This document shows positions 11,728-23,684 of a DNA stretch of 64,000 bases, piece after piece (position 1 is the first letter of the stretch; the number at the start of each line of letters is the position of its first letter). Below the pieces are notes generated by a model. The model worked only from the letters and a program-made list of their open reading frames with translations. It was not told the origin of the DNA and ran no database searches. The position numbers and the translations under genes were made by a program. Origin of the DNA: Saururus chinensis (taxonomy: Eukaryota; Streptophyta; Magnoliopsida; Piperales; Saururaceae). The stretch lies in contig CP141147.1 in NCBI GenBank assembly GCA_035235625.1, forward strand, positions 2,456,001 through 2,520,000, given 5' to 3'.

Positions 11728-14560
11728 TGTCATGACCCGAATTTTTAAAACCCTTTTTAATAAAGGACAATCGATAAATCACGATAAATTTTTTTTTTCT
11801 TTAATCAAATCATATCAGCTGACTAAATATTCAGGTTATAATCATTGGGATTCGTAAATACAGATAGCAAATCATATTATATCATAAGAGTATCCAAAAA
11901 TCCACAAATAAGTAAACCATCCATCTAAGTGCAACCCTTACATCTGTCTAGAAATAAGTAACTAATCAAAGTTGGCTCTCACACCATTATTACAACTATT
12001 TAAAATGTACTAAAATAATGGAACTAAATCCTACTAGAGCTAAGTCGTCCACAATCTGAAAGTCCGGTCCCGAACCCGCTAATCCTCACCAGAAGATCCT
12101 GCAAAACCAGGTCGCTGAGTATACTAATACCCAGTAGGAAAGCTGAATAAAATGAATGCAAAATGTTATTACATTTTATGCAAAACTGTTAGGTTTCCAC
12201 TTGAACCAATTATCAAGACAATTTTTAATATAATTCTCCATTAGTTTTCCCCTCTTGGGAAAACCAATAACCCGCCTAACTTCATAAACAAACAAATACA
12301 TCAGATGTCAACCTAAGTGACAAATGATACACACCATAGACCACCCCTTAAGGATGATCCATAATGAAACCCTGGAATCCACCAGGAAGTGCCATCTCCC
12401 AACCTAGCCCCTAAAGACCTGACCGGAGTGGAAGGGCATGGCCCACAACTGCACCTAAACAGAAGTGGTCAGAGATACCAACCAAGCAGGATGTCAGCAA
12501 CCCTAAATACGTGTACACTAAGTGATCCTCAATAGACCAATGTGAGCCCAGCTAACGCAGAACTCCCTCCAATGGGGAGGTGCAAATACACGGTCAAATC
12601 AAATGGCTCATCAATAGAGCTTAGACTCCTAGGTCAACCCTAACCCCATTAGCCTCAACAGACTGGGTTAAAGCCCCCCAAAAACATCCTTGGTTCATCA
12701 ACTAAGTCAGTTGTCAGGTCAAAAACCCTATTCAATTCATAAACGGGTTTTCGACCTCTCTAAGGGTAATTTAGTCTTTATCTTAATTAGGTTTCAACCC
12801 CTAATCCAAAGCCCTCTACCCTTAACAATTATTCTTTATTAATTTCTATGCATTGATTCTCAAGATGCAACTATATACATAGAGCAAATTAATAAAGTCT
12901 AGCAACTCATAACCAATATAACCATATCATTATCAGTGTTTAGGCTAAAAATCAGCCCAGCTTTACTCCCTGGGTAGGGCTTGGGCCGAAAGAACGGTTA
13001 AATTCTGCTTAAATTTCAAAAACAGTTCATATGTACCATACTGCACATATATGTACTATGCAAGATACGTTATATCCTTTATACGATTCAATAAACCAAA
13101 CTGGCATCTATGCATAGAACAAGTTTGATTTAATATACTTTAATTTACTCTAATTTCAATTTTATTTATTTTTTTTATTTTTTTATTTTTTATTTTACCA
13201 CAGCCCTGAGACCCGGCCCACTGGGCTCAGCCCAGTGGCCCTTTTCGGGCTGGGTCAGGGGTTGATGACCTCAGGCCGGGTCGACCCGGCCCGACCTGAG
13301 CTCGTCTTCAACCTCCAAACGCACTGCATCTTTCTTATTATTATTTTTTTAACTTCTGAAGCGCACGACGGCAGCATCTGGCCAAAACACGGCGGGGCTT
13401 CATGGGACAACGGAGAAGCAACTCGGCACGCGACAGACATCCATGCTACCGGCCTCCCCTCTGATGTCCAACAGTTACACCAAACCCCACTGAACCACGG
13501 AAGATAGAGAGCTATCCGGCGAAGGAAGGCCGACCAGGGTGATCCTAAATCTCTTATCGCTAGTTGCCGGCCAAAAATTATTTTGAGGTTGTTAAACGAA
13601 TTTTCGTTGCTCAGTTGCATCTCAATTTTCTAATCGATGACCATCCGCCGTAATCCCGCCATCCTTTTCAGGGGATTCTGCAGCCCATTCTGAGAGGCAT
13701 TAGGCCGTTACAGCTGGTGGCAAAATGCGGCCAAAGAATGGGTATAGCCAGTATCCTCATCTAACTTCTTCTCGCCGGGTACTGGCCACCGCCAAACCAC
13801 TCTGGCCCGAAACGGAGCAGGGCGACCAGAAAGCCTCTTTTTTTTTTATTGTGCATACGATTCCCTTCCGGCAACCAAAGTTTGGATCGGAAGCAAATAT
13901 CCGACCACTCGTGGAAGAAGGGCCAGTCGGCCAAAGGCCAGCCAACGACTGTTCACTCAATCACAAAAATTTATATATTTTCTTCCCTTCTGCAGATTCA
14001 CTATTCCTCGTAATTACGGGAACAGTGATCTCCACAACGGTTTCAAAATTGAGAAAAAACATTGCAGAGATTACTATTCACCTTATTTACAAAACATCAT
14101 GCATATTTCACTAATCATGTAATCTACAACTCAATTATCTAATGAAACAATCACTAATCTTAACTCGAAACTAAGACAGCAAACCTACCTCAAACGCCGA
14201 TTTGCCGTCGATCCACAATCACAGGAGCTCCACCTTCAAACACCTTCTTCTCTAATTTTTCTAGGGCAAAAATTAGAGTTAGAACTAGGGGAACATCCAA
14301 ATTTATAAAGAGGGGATTATGGATTAATTGGGTAAGGATTAAACCAAGTAGGATAGGGAATCCTAAGTGGTTTAGACCCTCCCAAATAAAGTGGTCCGTC
14401 CACCACTTAATTAGGCTTGCAATGGGCTATCAGATCATTCTGCACAGCCCAAAAACTGTTCTGCATACCCCAAATTCTGCAAATTCCTAAAAAAATCCAT
14501 AAAAATAGGGAAAATCAAGAAAAAATTCTGAAAAATACCTAAAATTTCCTGGACATTACA
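11728..14560 (-). mobile_element. Solo LTR-like element, family L1, minus orientation (2833 bp)
   Basis: Bounded by TG...CA ends and an exact 5-bp target duplication, ATAGG, at 11723-11727 and 14561-14565. In the minus orientation it starts TGTAATGTCCAGGAAATTTT and ends with ATTCGGGTCATGACA. These ends match the elements at 37128-40720 and 55221-58850. A TATAAAT on the minus strand at about 14301-14307 fits an LTR promoter. No gag-pol coding sequence is present. It has a GC-rich middle (about 13,200-13,960), as in the other copies, but is shorter. The likely origin is recombination between the two LTRs of a long-LTR retrotransposon. Confidence 0.85.
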
Positions 14561-14565
14561 ATAGG

Positions 14566-16050
14566 TGGTGGGATAGAGTACTCTAATAGGCCGGCAGCCC
14601 TGCTTCTAGTTGGGTCATAAGGACCTAGACACCATTGTTAACAACAGGAAAAAAAGAGAAGAAAAAATAGACTGTTATTCTTGAACTTGTCAATGAGCTT
14701 TTTGATTTGCTACCAAGCACTTTTTAATTATCCTTCAATTTTAAATTATGCAATGTTGGTGGCCTCGAATTCTCGATTTCAATTTTTCTTTTGCAAATGA
14801 ATAAGGTTTATACTTATTCTATAAAACATATTCTCAATTTCTATTTTACTTTTGCAATGAAATTAAGGTTTATGGTTAATTTGTATACAGTTTCCAAGGA
14901 TCTTCTGATCGCTCAACATGGTATCCTCGGACTTGGGAGTCATGCAAGACTGCTACATGTTCTAGGATATAATTAAATTGCAATTCTCCTAAGTGAGTTA
15001 TTTTGCCCAAAATCATGAGCTTTTGAGGTTGTTGCCTCGTTGGTAAAAAAAGGTTCTTCATTAAAATGACCAAAAAAGTAAGATACATCAATTTTTAAAT
15101 TTTTTTACCATTCAAGATTGTACTTCTTTTAAGTGTGTACTTTTAGGATGTTCCTTGTGTCTACTTTTTCATAGTTTTTGACCAAATAGGTGAGTGTTAT
15201 ACCAAAGTTCATGCCATTGTGAGAAGAATTTCAAATATTGGTTTTTTTAGCAAAAATTGCCAATTTTCAACTTTGTGGCTGATTATGATCATGTTGCCCT
15301 CACTACCTCTTGTAGTCGTTTGGTTAGCGTAACATTACTCCCTATTTAATGTCTCCTAGTTTAATGGATTATGTATTTTGATTGTATGTTTAGTTTAATC
15401 ATCTCATGTGGCCACAATTGGTATATGTTGTTCAATCAACTCAAATTTTCTATATGTGACCATATAGATAGAAAGTAATTAAATGATTATATATGATTTG
15501 TTGGTAGGCTAAGTAAGAAGAATATAGCTTATTAGTTTAACTCATGATGTGATCTAATATCTAGCAAGGAGGAGACAATTTGACCTAATTTATATGGTTA
15601 GAACAAAGTTAACTGATACATTCTAACTGTTGACTAGTAGATGGTATGAGGCTTTTATTTGTCGAAGTACATTATATGGTCATTAAATTTGAGCAAGATA
15701 GGTTTACAAGGTAGGTTTCAATGATGTAATCAGATATCTAGCGAGGAGGAGACCATATGACCTAGTTCATATGGGTAAAACAAAGTTAACTGATACAATT
15801 CTCTTAGTTCTTTTATATTTTTATTTTATTTAATAGTTAATTAGTAATTTTTTATGAGATTTTTATAGTTTTGGATATGTATCTAATAATGTTGGAATGC
15901 TTTATCTCCAACTCTTACTTTCTCAAATAACATAGAAAATGTTTAACATTTATTTATAATATTGTAATACATTTAAATTATTTTTGCTTGGCCAATGCAA
16001 AGATAATATATAATATATTAAGTTGAGAAAAAATAATTAAAAAAAAAGTA
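14566..16050. other. Intergenic, AT-rich
   Basis: No supported gene. It contains the dispersed direct repeat listed at 15541-15802. Open frames at 14791 and 14876 are short and opposite each other, with no recognisable product. Confidence 0.45.
15541..15802. repeat. Imperfect direct repeat, two arms of about 85 bp
   Basis: Arm 1 is about 15541-15624 and arm 2 about 15718-15802. Both contain ATATCTAGC(A/G)AGGAGGAGAC, then TGACCTA, then ACAAAGTTAACTGATACA. About 93 bp of unrelated sequence separates them. Confidence 0.7.
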
Positions 16051-16195
16051 GGGCCACATACCCAACCTGACCCGACTAAAGTAAGGTTAAGGTTTAGGTT
16101 TTCAACCTGATTAACAAATAGGATCGGGTCATGACTCGAGCCGATTTAAGCCCAGGTCAAGGCCGACCCGACCCAACCCGATTTACAACCCTACT
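16051..16195. mobile_element. Possible hAT-type non-autonomous element end
   Basis: The segment is rich in GACCCGAC/CGGGTCGG motifs and ends, on the minus strand, TAGGGTTGTAAATCGGGTTG. That resembles terminal sequence of plant hAT-like non-autonomous elements. The partner end and 8-bp target duplication were not found, so this is tentative. Confidence 0.25.
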
Positions 16196-16316
16196 TACAT
16201 GAGAAAACTATATGATCCTTGTGCTATCAAGCTATTGTTCATATAATTGTCATTACTACTATATGCTAGTGTGTACACTATCTTGGCTCTTAGCTAGTAA
16301 AGAATATCCTAGAATA

Positions 16317-16690
16317 TACTCACTCCCTCTAATATTAATAACTACATTTAGGCAAATAGTACGCTCTCTATTCTACATTAATAATTCCATTTGGCAAAAA
16401 AATTTATTTTATATTAATAATTTTATTTTATTAAATTTATAATTAAATATTTAAAAAATAACATTATAAACTTACTTTTCTTTTCTTTTCTTTTTTTTTC
16501 TTTTATATGTGAGTTTCAGTATTTAATAAAAATTATTATTATTTTAAATATAATTATTAATATAAAACAGAGGAAATTATTTTTATTGAAAAGTAAAACT
16601 TGTATTTTAGAGAAAATAATAAACTTATTATACTTTTTTTAAATACTTAATCACTTAAATTTAATAAAATAAAATAATTAATATAGAACA
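16317..16690. mobile_element. Cluster of degenerate Stowaway-like MITEs, partly inverted
   Basis: At least two diverged copies of the element at 34291-34492. One reads forward from about 16317 (CTCACTCCCTCTAATATTAA), with a second forward start near 16365. The segment 16560-16690 is in the opposite orientation: its reverse complement gives TATTAATTATTTTATTTTAT and TTTCAATAAAAATAATTTCC. This suggests nested insertion. Confidence 0.6.
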
Positions 16691-17087
16691 AAAAACTTTC
16701 TTCCCCATGGTCATATAAACAAATTGCGAGCGTACTTGGTCCCACGGCATGAAGGGAGCAGCACCATCGATCGAAACATGTTGTTAGCGGTAAGCCCCAC
16801 GTAGGCCGCGCCATCAAACACAATTGGCCTGACCGGCTTGCACGGGGGCCAAGCATAAAATGTCCCACGCGTCATTTGGGCCCAGACAATCAACGCAAGC
16901 ATGCTGCGAGCGGTCGTAACACTACTCACTCATTTGGTCCCCCTAGTGTTAGTCCAAGCCGCCAACTTAATACGAATCATGACTGATCTGGGCACTATAA
17001 ATGCACCCGCACAGCAATCAGTCCGACGCCGCCTCCGACCCGACACAGCTTCTCCGCCTCCCCACCATTTTCTTCTTCGTCTGCGAG
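16691..17087 (+). promoter_or_regulatory. PSAT promoter and leader, TATA box at 16996-17001
   Basis: CTATAAATG places a TATA box (TATAAA) at 16996-17001, about 90 bases before the PSAT start codon at 17088. An in-frame ATG at 17001 overlaps the TATA box, so it should lie upstream of the transcript and is rejected as the start. The leader is pyrimidine-rich. Confidence 0.65.
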
Positions 17088-18386
17088 ATGGCGGCCACTT
17101 GCTCCTCCCCCAACGCCCTCCGCCTCCAGAGCCATAACCCCTCCCGCCCGTCCCCCCCCACCTCCGCCCCCAATGCCTTGCGCCTCCCGACTACCCCCTC
17201 TCTCCGCCCCGGGGGCCGGCCCGCCCTCTCCGTGGCCCGCACCGCCCTGTCCTCCTCTCCCGCCGTCGCCGTCCCTGCCGATCCCGCCAATCCCGACGAA
17301 CGCGTCATCAACTTCGCCGCCGGCCCTGCGACCCTCCCGGAGCACGTCCTCCGCCGCGCCCAGGCGGAGCTCCTCAACTGGCGCGGCTGCGGGATGAGCG
17401 TCGCGGAGATGAGCCACCGCGGCAAGGAGTTCAAGTCCATCATCGAGAAGGCTGAGTCCGATCTCCGGGCCCTCCTCCACATCCCCGACGGCTACGAGGT
17501 CCTCTTCCTCCAGGGCGGCGCTACCTCCCAGTTCTCCGCCATTCCCCTCAACCTCTGCGCCGCTGGCGACTCCGCCGACTACGTCGTCACCGGATCCTGG
17601 GGCGACAAGGCCGCCAAGGAAGCCCAGAAGTACTGCAAGGCCAGGGTCATCTGGTCGGGAAAATCCGAAAAGTACACCAAGATCCCGTCTTTTGACGGAT
17701 TGGATCAGGACCCAGATGCCAAATTCCTCCACATATGCGCCAACGAGACCATCCATGGCGTCGAGTTCAAGGATTACCCCGTCCCCAATGGGAACGACAA
17801 GGTCCTTGTGGCCGACATGTCCTCCAATTTCTGCTCCAAGCCGGTGGACGTCTCCAAATTCGGCCTGATCTACGCCGGGGTGCAGAAGAATGTTGGCCCC
17901 GCCGGAGTCGTGATCGTGATCGCCCGCAAGGATCTTCTCGGCAACGCCCAGCCGTCCACGCCCGTGATGATGGATTACAAGATCCATGCCGACAACAGGT
18001 CGCTGTACAACACGCCGCCCTGCCTCGCAATTTACCTCTGCGGCTTGGTGTTTGAGGATTTGCTTGAGCGGGGCGGTCTGGAGGAAGTGGAGAAGAGGAA
18101 CCAGAGGAAGGCCAAGGTGCTGTACGATGCTATTGACGGGAGCGGCGGTTTCTACAGGTGCCCAGTGGAGAAGTCGGTTCGGTCGCTTATGAACGTGCCT
18201 TTCACGCTGGAGAAGTCGGAGCTGGAGGAGGAGTTCATCAAGGGGGCGGCGAAGGAGAAGATGGTGCAGCTCAAGGGCCACCGGTCGGTTGGCGGCGTCC
18301 GGGCTTCGATCTACAATGCAATGTCATTGGCTGGTGTGGAGAAGTTGGTTGCCTATATGAAGGATTTTCAGGCGAAGCATGCTTGA
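17088..18386 (+). CDS. PSAT: Phosphoserine aminotransferase, plastid-targeted
   Basis: Catalyses the PLP-dependent transamination of 3-phosphohydroxypyruvate with glutamate to 3-phosphoserine, the second step of the phosphorylated serine pathway in plastids. The product is 432 residues with no intron. Residues 1 to about 68 form a Ser/Pro/Arg/Ala-rich transit peptide with few acidic residues. The catalytic part starts at about residue 71 with [20 protein letters not shown] (143-149) is a phosphate/PLP-binding segment. K267 in [11 protein letters not shown] is the expected Schiff-base lysine. [16 protein letters not shown] (397-412) is the conserved C-terminal signature. Length and motifs match plant PSAT1. 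The in-frame ATG at 17001 lies in the TATA box, so 17088 is chosen. GC content is very high in the first half and falls towards the 3' end, as in many monocot genes. It appears functional. Confidence 0.97.
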   Translation: MAATCSSPNALRLQSHNPSRPSPPTSAPNALRLPTTPSLRPGGRPALSVARTALSSSPAVAVPADPANPDERVINFAAGPATLPEHVLRRAQAELLNWRGCGMSVAEMSHRGKEFKSIIEKAESDLRALLHIPDGYEVLFLQGGATSQFSAIPLNLCAAGDSADYVVTGSWGDKAAKEAQKYCKARVIWSGKSEKYTKIPSFDGLDQDPDAKFLHICANETIHGVEFKDYPVPNGNDKVLVADMSSNFCSKPVDVSKFGLIYAGVQKNVGPAGVVIVIARKDLLGNAQPSTPVMMDYKIHADNRSLYNTPPCLAIYLCGLVFEDLLERGGLEEVEKRNQRKAKVLYDAIDGSGGFYRCPVEKSVRSLMNVPFTLEKSELEEEFIKGAAKEKMVQLKGHRSVGGVRASIYNAMSLAGVEKLVAYMKDFQAKHA

Positions 18387-19357
18387 TCTGTAGGGGAATT
18401 TGCGTACTTGAAGCTTTCTAATTTTTTTGGTAATGTAGTTGTTTTAGTTCCTTTATTTTGGCCAGCAAGTGAAGAATTTGATCAATTCTTGGTATTTTGG
18501 TCAAAAATGATTTGGGTGATGAGTCTATATCATATGATATATTCATATGAATGAATATTATGCGCTGCAAATCACTTATGTGTACGAATATCTTCTTGTG
18601 ATAAGGAAGAAATGTTAAACTGCTGCTTTGCAAGTTTGATTAATGAGAAAATTGAGCTTACAGATCAAATATTTGTATTGTTAATCTGTGGCTATTTTGT
18701 GTTTTAGACAATGTTAATTTGTGGTTATCTTTGACAATCCTGTGTGGATAATCAGTGTACTTTTTTCTTTTGGTAAAAATGGCAATTAGTATTCAGTTCC
18801 ACTGGACTTGGTATGAAGGTCACGACATCTTATTTGTCCAATGGTTTAGTTCGTTATATCCGTCATCTTGTAGGATCATAATCGTGGTGTTTTAAGCTGG
18901 TGTTTTTCATGATCTTTGGAATAAGTTTGGGGGAGGACTTGAAAGTTCATGATCTGAAACTTGGGCAGCTCTCTGTTCTGTCTGAAAATATTGTTCGTTT
19001 TCTTGGTCAGGTAGTTTTGTAATTGAATTGGACATTGAGCGGAAATTTAATACTAGAATTCGGAGTTGCAGGACTGTGATGTCTTATCAATATATTCAAC
19101 AACACTGTATTGTCAAAGATACTTAGAAAATCAATTGCCAAAAAAAAACGTACTTACAAAATCAACAATCTCGTATTAAACTGTTTAAGGAAGTTGAAGT
19201 CACCGATTATCATGGCGTCATGATCTTTATGTCGGACAAAAACACAATAACCAACTTTTCGTGGTTTATTAGATGAAGAAAGCAACTCTTGGACTAGTTT
19301 TATCATTTGTTGTCTAAAAAAGGAAAAAAAAGTTTGTGCCAACATTCTAATTTTATA
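18387..19357. other. PSAT 3' UTR and intergenic DNA
   Basis: The T-rich sequence after the PSAT stop is the likely 3' UTR; the polyadenylation point is not resolved. No other gene is supported. Confidence 0.5.
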
Positions 19358-19555
19358 TTCTGTGTCTTAAATTAATAATTTTATTTAGCAAAAAAATTTA
19401 TTTCATATTAATAATTTTATTTTATTTAATTTAAGTAGTTGGGTACTTAAAAAAGAGTATAATAAACTTATTTTTCTTACACTTACATATGGGTTTCATT
19501 ATTCAATAAAAATTATTTTTTTACCTTTTTAAAATATAGCTATCAATATCAGACT
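19358..19555. mobile_element. Degenerate Stowaway-like MITE
   Basis: Shares with 34291-34492 the segments ATTAATAATTTTATTTAGC, AATTTAAGTAGTTGGGTACT, TAAAAAAGAGTATAATAA and TTCAATAAAAATTAT. Its ends have decayed, so the target duplication cannot be read. Confidence 0.55.
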
Positions 19556-22285
19556 GAACATATTGGGTGGCTATTTTTGGGTTCCTTCCACTTTTGTTTA
19601 TTTTTATACTTACATTAATATGCGGGCTCAGCGCAAAGAGTGTGGTTACTGCTTGAATGGGTTGGCTGGCCAAATTAATGTGCAGAATAAAGAAAACATA
19701 ACTCAGAGCTCAATGGATTTTCATATGAAACAAATTAAAAAAGTGAATTTTGTTCAAAAAATAGAAAAGTGAATAATATGAATGTTTTAATATGTCGGTG
19801 AGATACTCTTGCCCCTGTATTTTATTTTTCATTATATCTACAGTTTAAGTTTTCCTCTGTATTCTTCTTGTAATTAAATTTTTTTTATTGATCAAATAAA
19901 AACATTTCAAGTTGTAGTTTATTATCAATTTGTGCGTAAGGTTTTATTCTGCAGTCATGGGCATCTGATCAAAATTGTGTACTGTTATTGTATAATAATA
20001 TACATTCTTGTACACTCCAGATCTATGTTTTCTTTTTGAAAGAGAACTTAGTATAGTTGAAGAATTCTAATGCTGGAGCTCTTAAGGACATGAGATAATT
20101 ACAAGCTGAATATGATCTCTTGTAATTCGAAGATGTTATATGGATCCGAGAATGCAATTTAATTGGGGTTGTTGGGCGTTAATAACAAACTACTCCTATG
20201 GCCAAGAATCTCGCCCTGCTTTGATCCATCTGGCCCATTGGAACGTGTACCTCACTGATCAAACAGATTATAGGTAATTGCCATGTTATTTTCATTCTGA
20301 TTTCAGTTGAATCATAAATTTGGTCTTTGAAATAGGTTTCTTTCTTGATCTTTTTGTATAAGCATGGAATGAAGATTTGTTTCCTGGACTCTAGTTTTCA
20401 CCTGATCCCTTTGTCTTTGCTACGAGGTTGCCTATTGTTTTAATTTGAAAAACCAAATGAAACTATTAATATGGAAAGAAGAGAGTATTCGAAGACTGGG
20501 ATACCAGTTACTAGTTAACTAGTAGAGCTCACCAACCACTAGGCATGTTGTTTGATTATTTGTCGAATGGGAAAAGGTTAATGTGATGTTTGGAAAGTTG
20601 TCGAGTTCACGAACCACCATGAATGGGACTGGCGGCTAACATCGCCAGCTTCATGTTTGCTCATCAAGACAAGGATCTAGACCGATATAATACCAAAAGA
20701 AATCGCAACTGGTGGACTGGTTTTGGAACTTAGCATGGCCAATTTGGACCAGCATTCTTCATAATAGACTATTATTTGTTGCCCTTTGTTTGAGGTTGCT
20801 TTCGCTAGTTTGCCTCTTTTTATATGTTTAATTTATGGAGTTGAGCATAAAATGCCAAATACAGAATGAAGAGATCGGAAACAAAGTTGGTAGAGTTCAA
20901 TGGATTTGGCTGTGAAGGGGCGGCCAATCCCATATGGAACAAAACGAATGGGCATCCAATATGGAAGAACAAAGGCTTGTTACTTGTCCTCCAAGCCAGT
21001 TTATGTGATTGTTTTACTTGTCAAAGGGGTAGCATGGCAGTGTCTCTTCTTACTACCTTCATCTAGGTTATTTTATGGGGGCAAGAGCAGATGCATGCAC
21101 AAAAAAATCATTAATTATATAGGGCCATTAAAAAATTTTGTTATTGAATGTAGTACTTTAGATAAAAGGCCAAAATGTTTTTATTAAAATAAAACATTAA
21201 TAATCAATTAAATACATAAAGGAGCTATATGTCGCCGCCGGCCACTTGAGCTCTATAATTACCAGCCACCGAAGCACCATCGTCACTTGCGGAGCCTCGT
21301 CCACATCGTCAAAGCATCACCTAGCCGCCTCCAGAGCTATGTTTATGCGACTGCTGCTGTTAGAGACATCTGTCCTCACGCACCGGGACATTGAAATAAG
21401 ATGATTATTTAGTTCAAGTAAATTAGCATGATCATGTTATTGTCACATCATGCCACAACATATATGATGATTCCATGGGGACACAAATCATAAAATCATG
21501 TTGGCCTAAAAACATCATCATCATGTTGCTTGAGAAACAAATTTATGAGAACCGATCACAGCATTGTGGTGGCCCACGACCACAATCACAACTTGACCTG
21601 ATTGTCTATTACTAAATCTAGCTTGGTCACAGTGGTAATAGCATGTCCATGGCTCTACGAGGGAAAGATATTTTTATGTCCATTCTCACAATGAGCCATT
21701 ATAAGGAATACATTTAAGCCCTTCATATTTAAAATCGATGACATATATACTAACTCATGTTAGTACTAGTATTTATTGGTGTTAATATGAGCTAGCATAT
21801 ACACCGTCGATCTTATGAATTTTTTTGGCTCTCATGCATTTTTTATACTGGGCTCATTGTCAGAGTGAAACATAAAAAACGCTTCCCTCAACAAGACTAG
21901 GCAAGTTGATGCGGTTATGAACATGTCAAATTTGGCCTCAAGGACAACTAACCAACCTCCCAGCAGCGTCGAATCACAAGCCAAAGGTGGTGACAAATGG
22001 CGGATTTAGTGCTAGAGGTGGGGAAGGTGGGAAGGAGGCAGAAGTGAAATAGAGTATGTAAACAAATGGTAGTTTTGGTATTTGGATTAAATAGGTTTAG
22101 GTTAGGTCATTCGGGGGGATGTATGTATAATTTCAAAACTTCTTATAATTGTCATGTGAAGTAAAAATACATAGGTAGGTCTAGTTTCGTGTAAATTATT
22201 TCTTTGGAATGCCCAAACTACGATGCAGTACTTATACAAAACAAAATTTATGCACGCAGTTACCATTTGAGAGTAAACGATCGTA
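19556..22285. other. Intergenic, no gene recognised
   Basis: AT-rich, with several short open frames (19563, 20866, 20900) that overlap in different frames and match no family I recognise. A 16-bp perfect palindrome, TACTAGTTAACTAGTA, lies at 20509-20524. Confidence 0.4.
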
Positions 22286-22335
22286 ATACTCCCTCCGTCT
22301 TATATTAATAGCTACATTTTATTTTTTCAAAATGA
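22286..22335. mobile_element. Isolated Stowaway-type end
   Basis: TACTCCCTCCGTCTTATATT followed by AATAGCTACATTTTATTT is a canonical Stowaway-type left end. No matching right end (GGAGGGAGTA type) was found downstream, so it is a truncated copy. Confidence 0.5.
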
Positions 22336-23540
22336 ACTAAAATACTTCTTGAGGAAGAGATAGAAAGGTCTGCCTAATTCAATAGATAAAGGGACATGGA
22401 ATGCGTGTGGAATAACAATTGATTAGGGTGTAAGAAGGATCCATAGCAATGAGACATGGAGAAGGCTTGGTGAGCGTGGGATTCGTATTGCCTAGAAAAC
22501 AAAATTTTAAGTATAAAAATTTGAATTTTTTAACTAAAAATGTATTCAAAATTTGTTTTCTAAATAATCAATGTTTATCACTAGCCTTATATTTTATCTT
22601 TCATAGCAAGAGTAGCACCGGTGTGGAAGGCTAATCACTAACTAGAGTAATCGTACTTAACGTGCCTAATACAAACCTATAAGCTAGAGAGGCCCGATTG
22701 CAAACAAAATCATCTAAGGGTGGCCTGATTGGCAAGAACGAGCTCCAAGTGATTGCCCAATTACCAACAAATATTTGAACATGAGATCAGCATGGAGGAG
22801 AAAATGAGTTGCCGATATGCAATAGGCGGGGGAAGATGCAAGATTTTTAGTCAAGGGGGTCATAAAATAACAACGTTGTAATTTTTTTTTCTATATGAAA
22901 ATAACTAACCTAACAAAGTAACAATTAAAATGTATTGAAGCAAAACATATAAGAAAATTTTTAAACATAAATAATTATGATAACTGCTAAAAAATATAAT
23001 GTGTTAATATGTGTTATATACATATCTATTTGACATTTAGTTAATATTGTCCACAACATTTTCTACAATAATCTTGAATTCTAGAGCAAACCAGAAGTGT
23101 GAATAACATCTTCAAAAAGAATAAATTGACATCCCACCCACCAACTTCTAATTAAGACTTGCCAATCAAGGAGAAACGACAATTGAGAGAGGTTAGTGGA
23201 AAACTAGTGCATTTTGATCATGGCCGGAGCCTAGAGACTAGAGGAAGGACTAGAAGACTCTGGAACCATAGATGCAGGGTGGAGGACGAAAGTTGGGAGG
23301 CAGGAGTAGAGGAAAAAATAGGCAAATGGAGGCCAGTAGGAGGCATGTATGTAGTCGCAATCAGGTTTGGGAGGGAGGAGGTGATGCGATGAGTTAGGAC
23401 TCCAAATTGGAATTTTAGGAAAGATTCATCTATAAAGGCCAGAGCCCGTAGGGAGGGTTGGAGGATGCTAGAACTACATGCGGAGGATGGAGAACAAAGG
23501 CCGGGAAGCAAGAGCTAAGGAAAAAATAAATGATCGGATG
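22336..23540. other. Intergenic, no gene recognised
   Basis: No supported gene. The part from about 23,230 to 23,420 is a diverged relative of the segment around 23,560-23,710; both contain GGGAGGGAGGAGG, GCGATGAG and CTCCAAATTG. Confidence 0.4.
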
Positions 23541-23684
23541 ATGGCAACTAAGAGGAGTGTGCGCTTATCGGCCACATACATACTTGGGAGGGAGGAGGCA
23601 GTGCGATGAGCTATGGCAACTAAGAGGAGTGTGCGCTTATCGGCCACATACATACTTGGGAGGGAGGAGGCAGTGCGATGAGCT
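23541..23684. repeat. Exact tandem duplication, 2 x 72 bp
   Basis: Units 23541-23612 and 23613-23684 both begin ATGGCAACTAAGAGGAGTGT and end GCGATGAGCT. They read as identical, implying a recent duplication. They are translated in a spurious minus-strand frame, not in a known gene. Confidence 0.9.

Noticed and set aside
17001..17087. N-terminal extension of PSAT from the upstream ATG
   Set aside because: That ATG overlaps the TATA box, so it should lie upstream of the transcription start.
16995..18281. 428-codon minus-strand open frame opposite PSAT
   Set aside because: It is a shadow of the GC-rich PSAT coding strand; its product is low-complexity Gly/Ala/Glu and matches no family.
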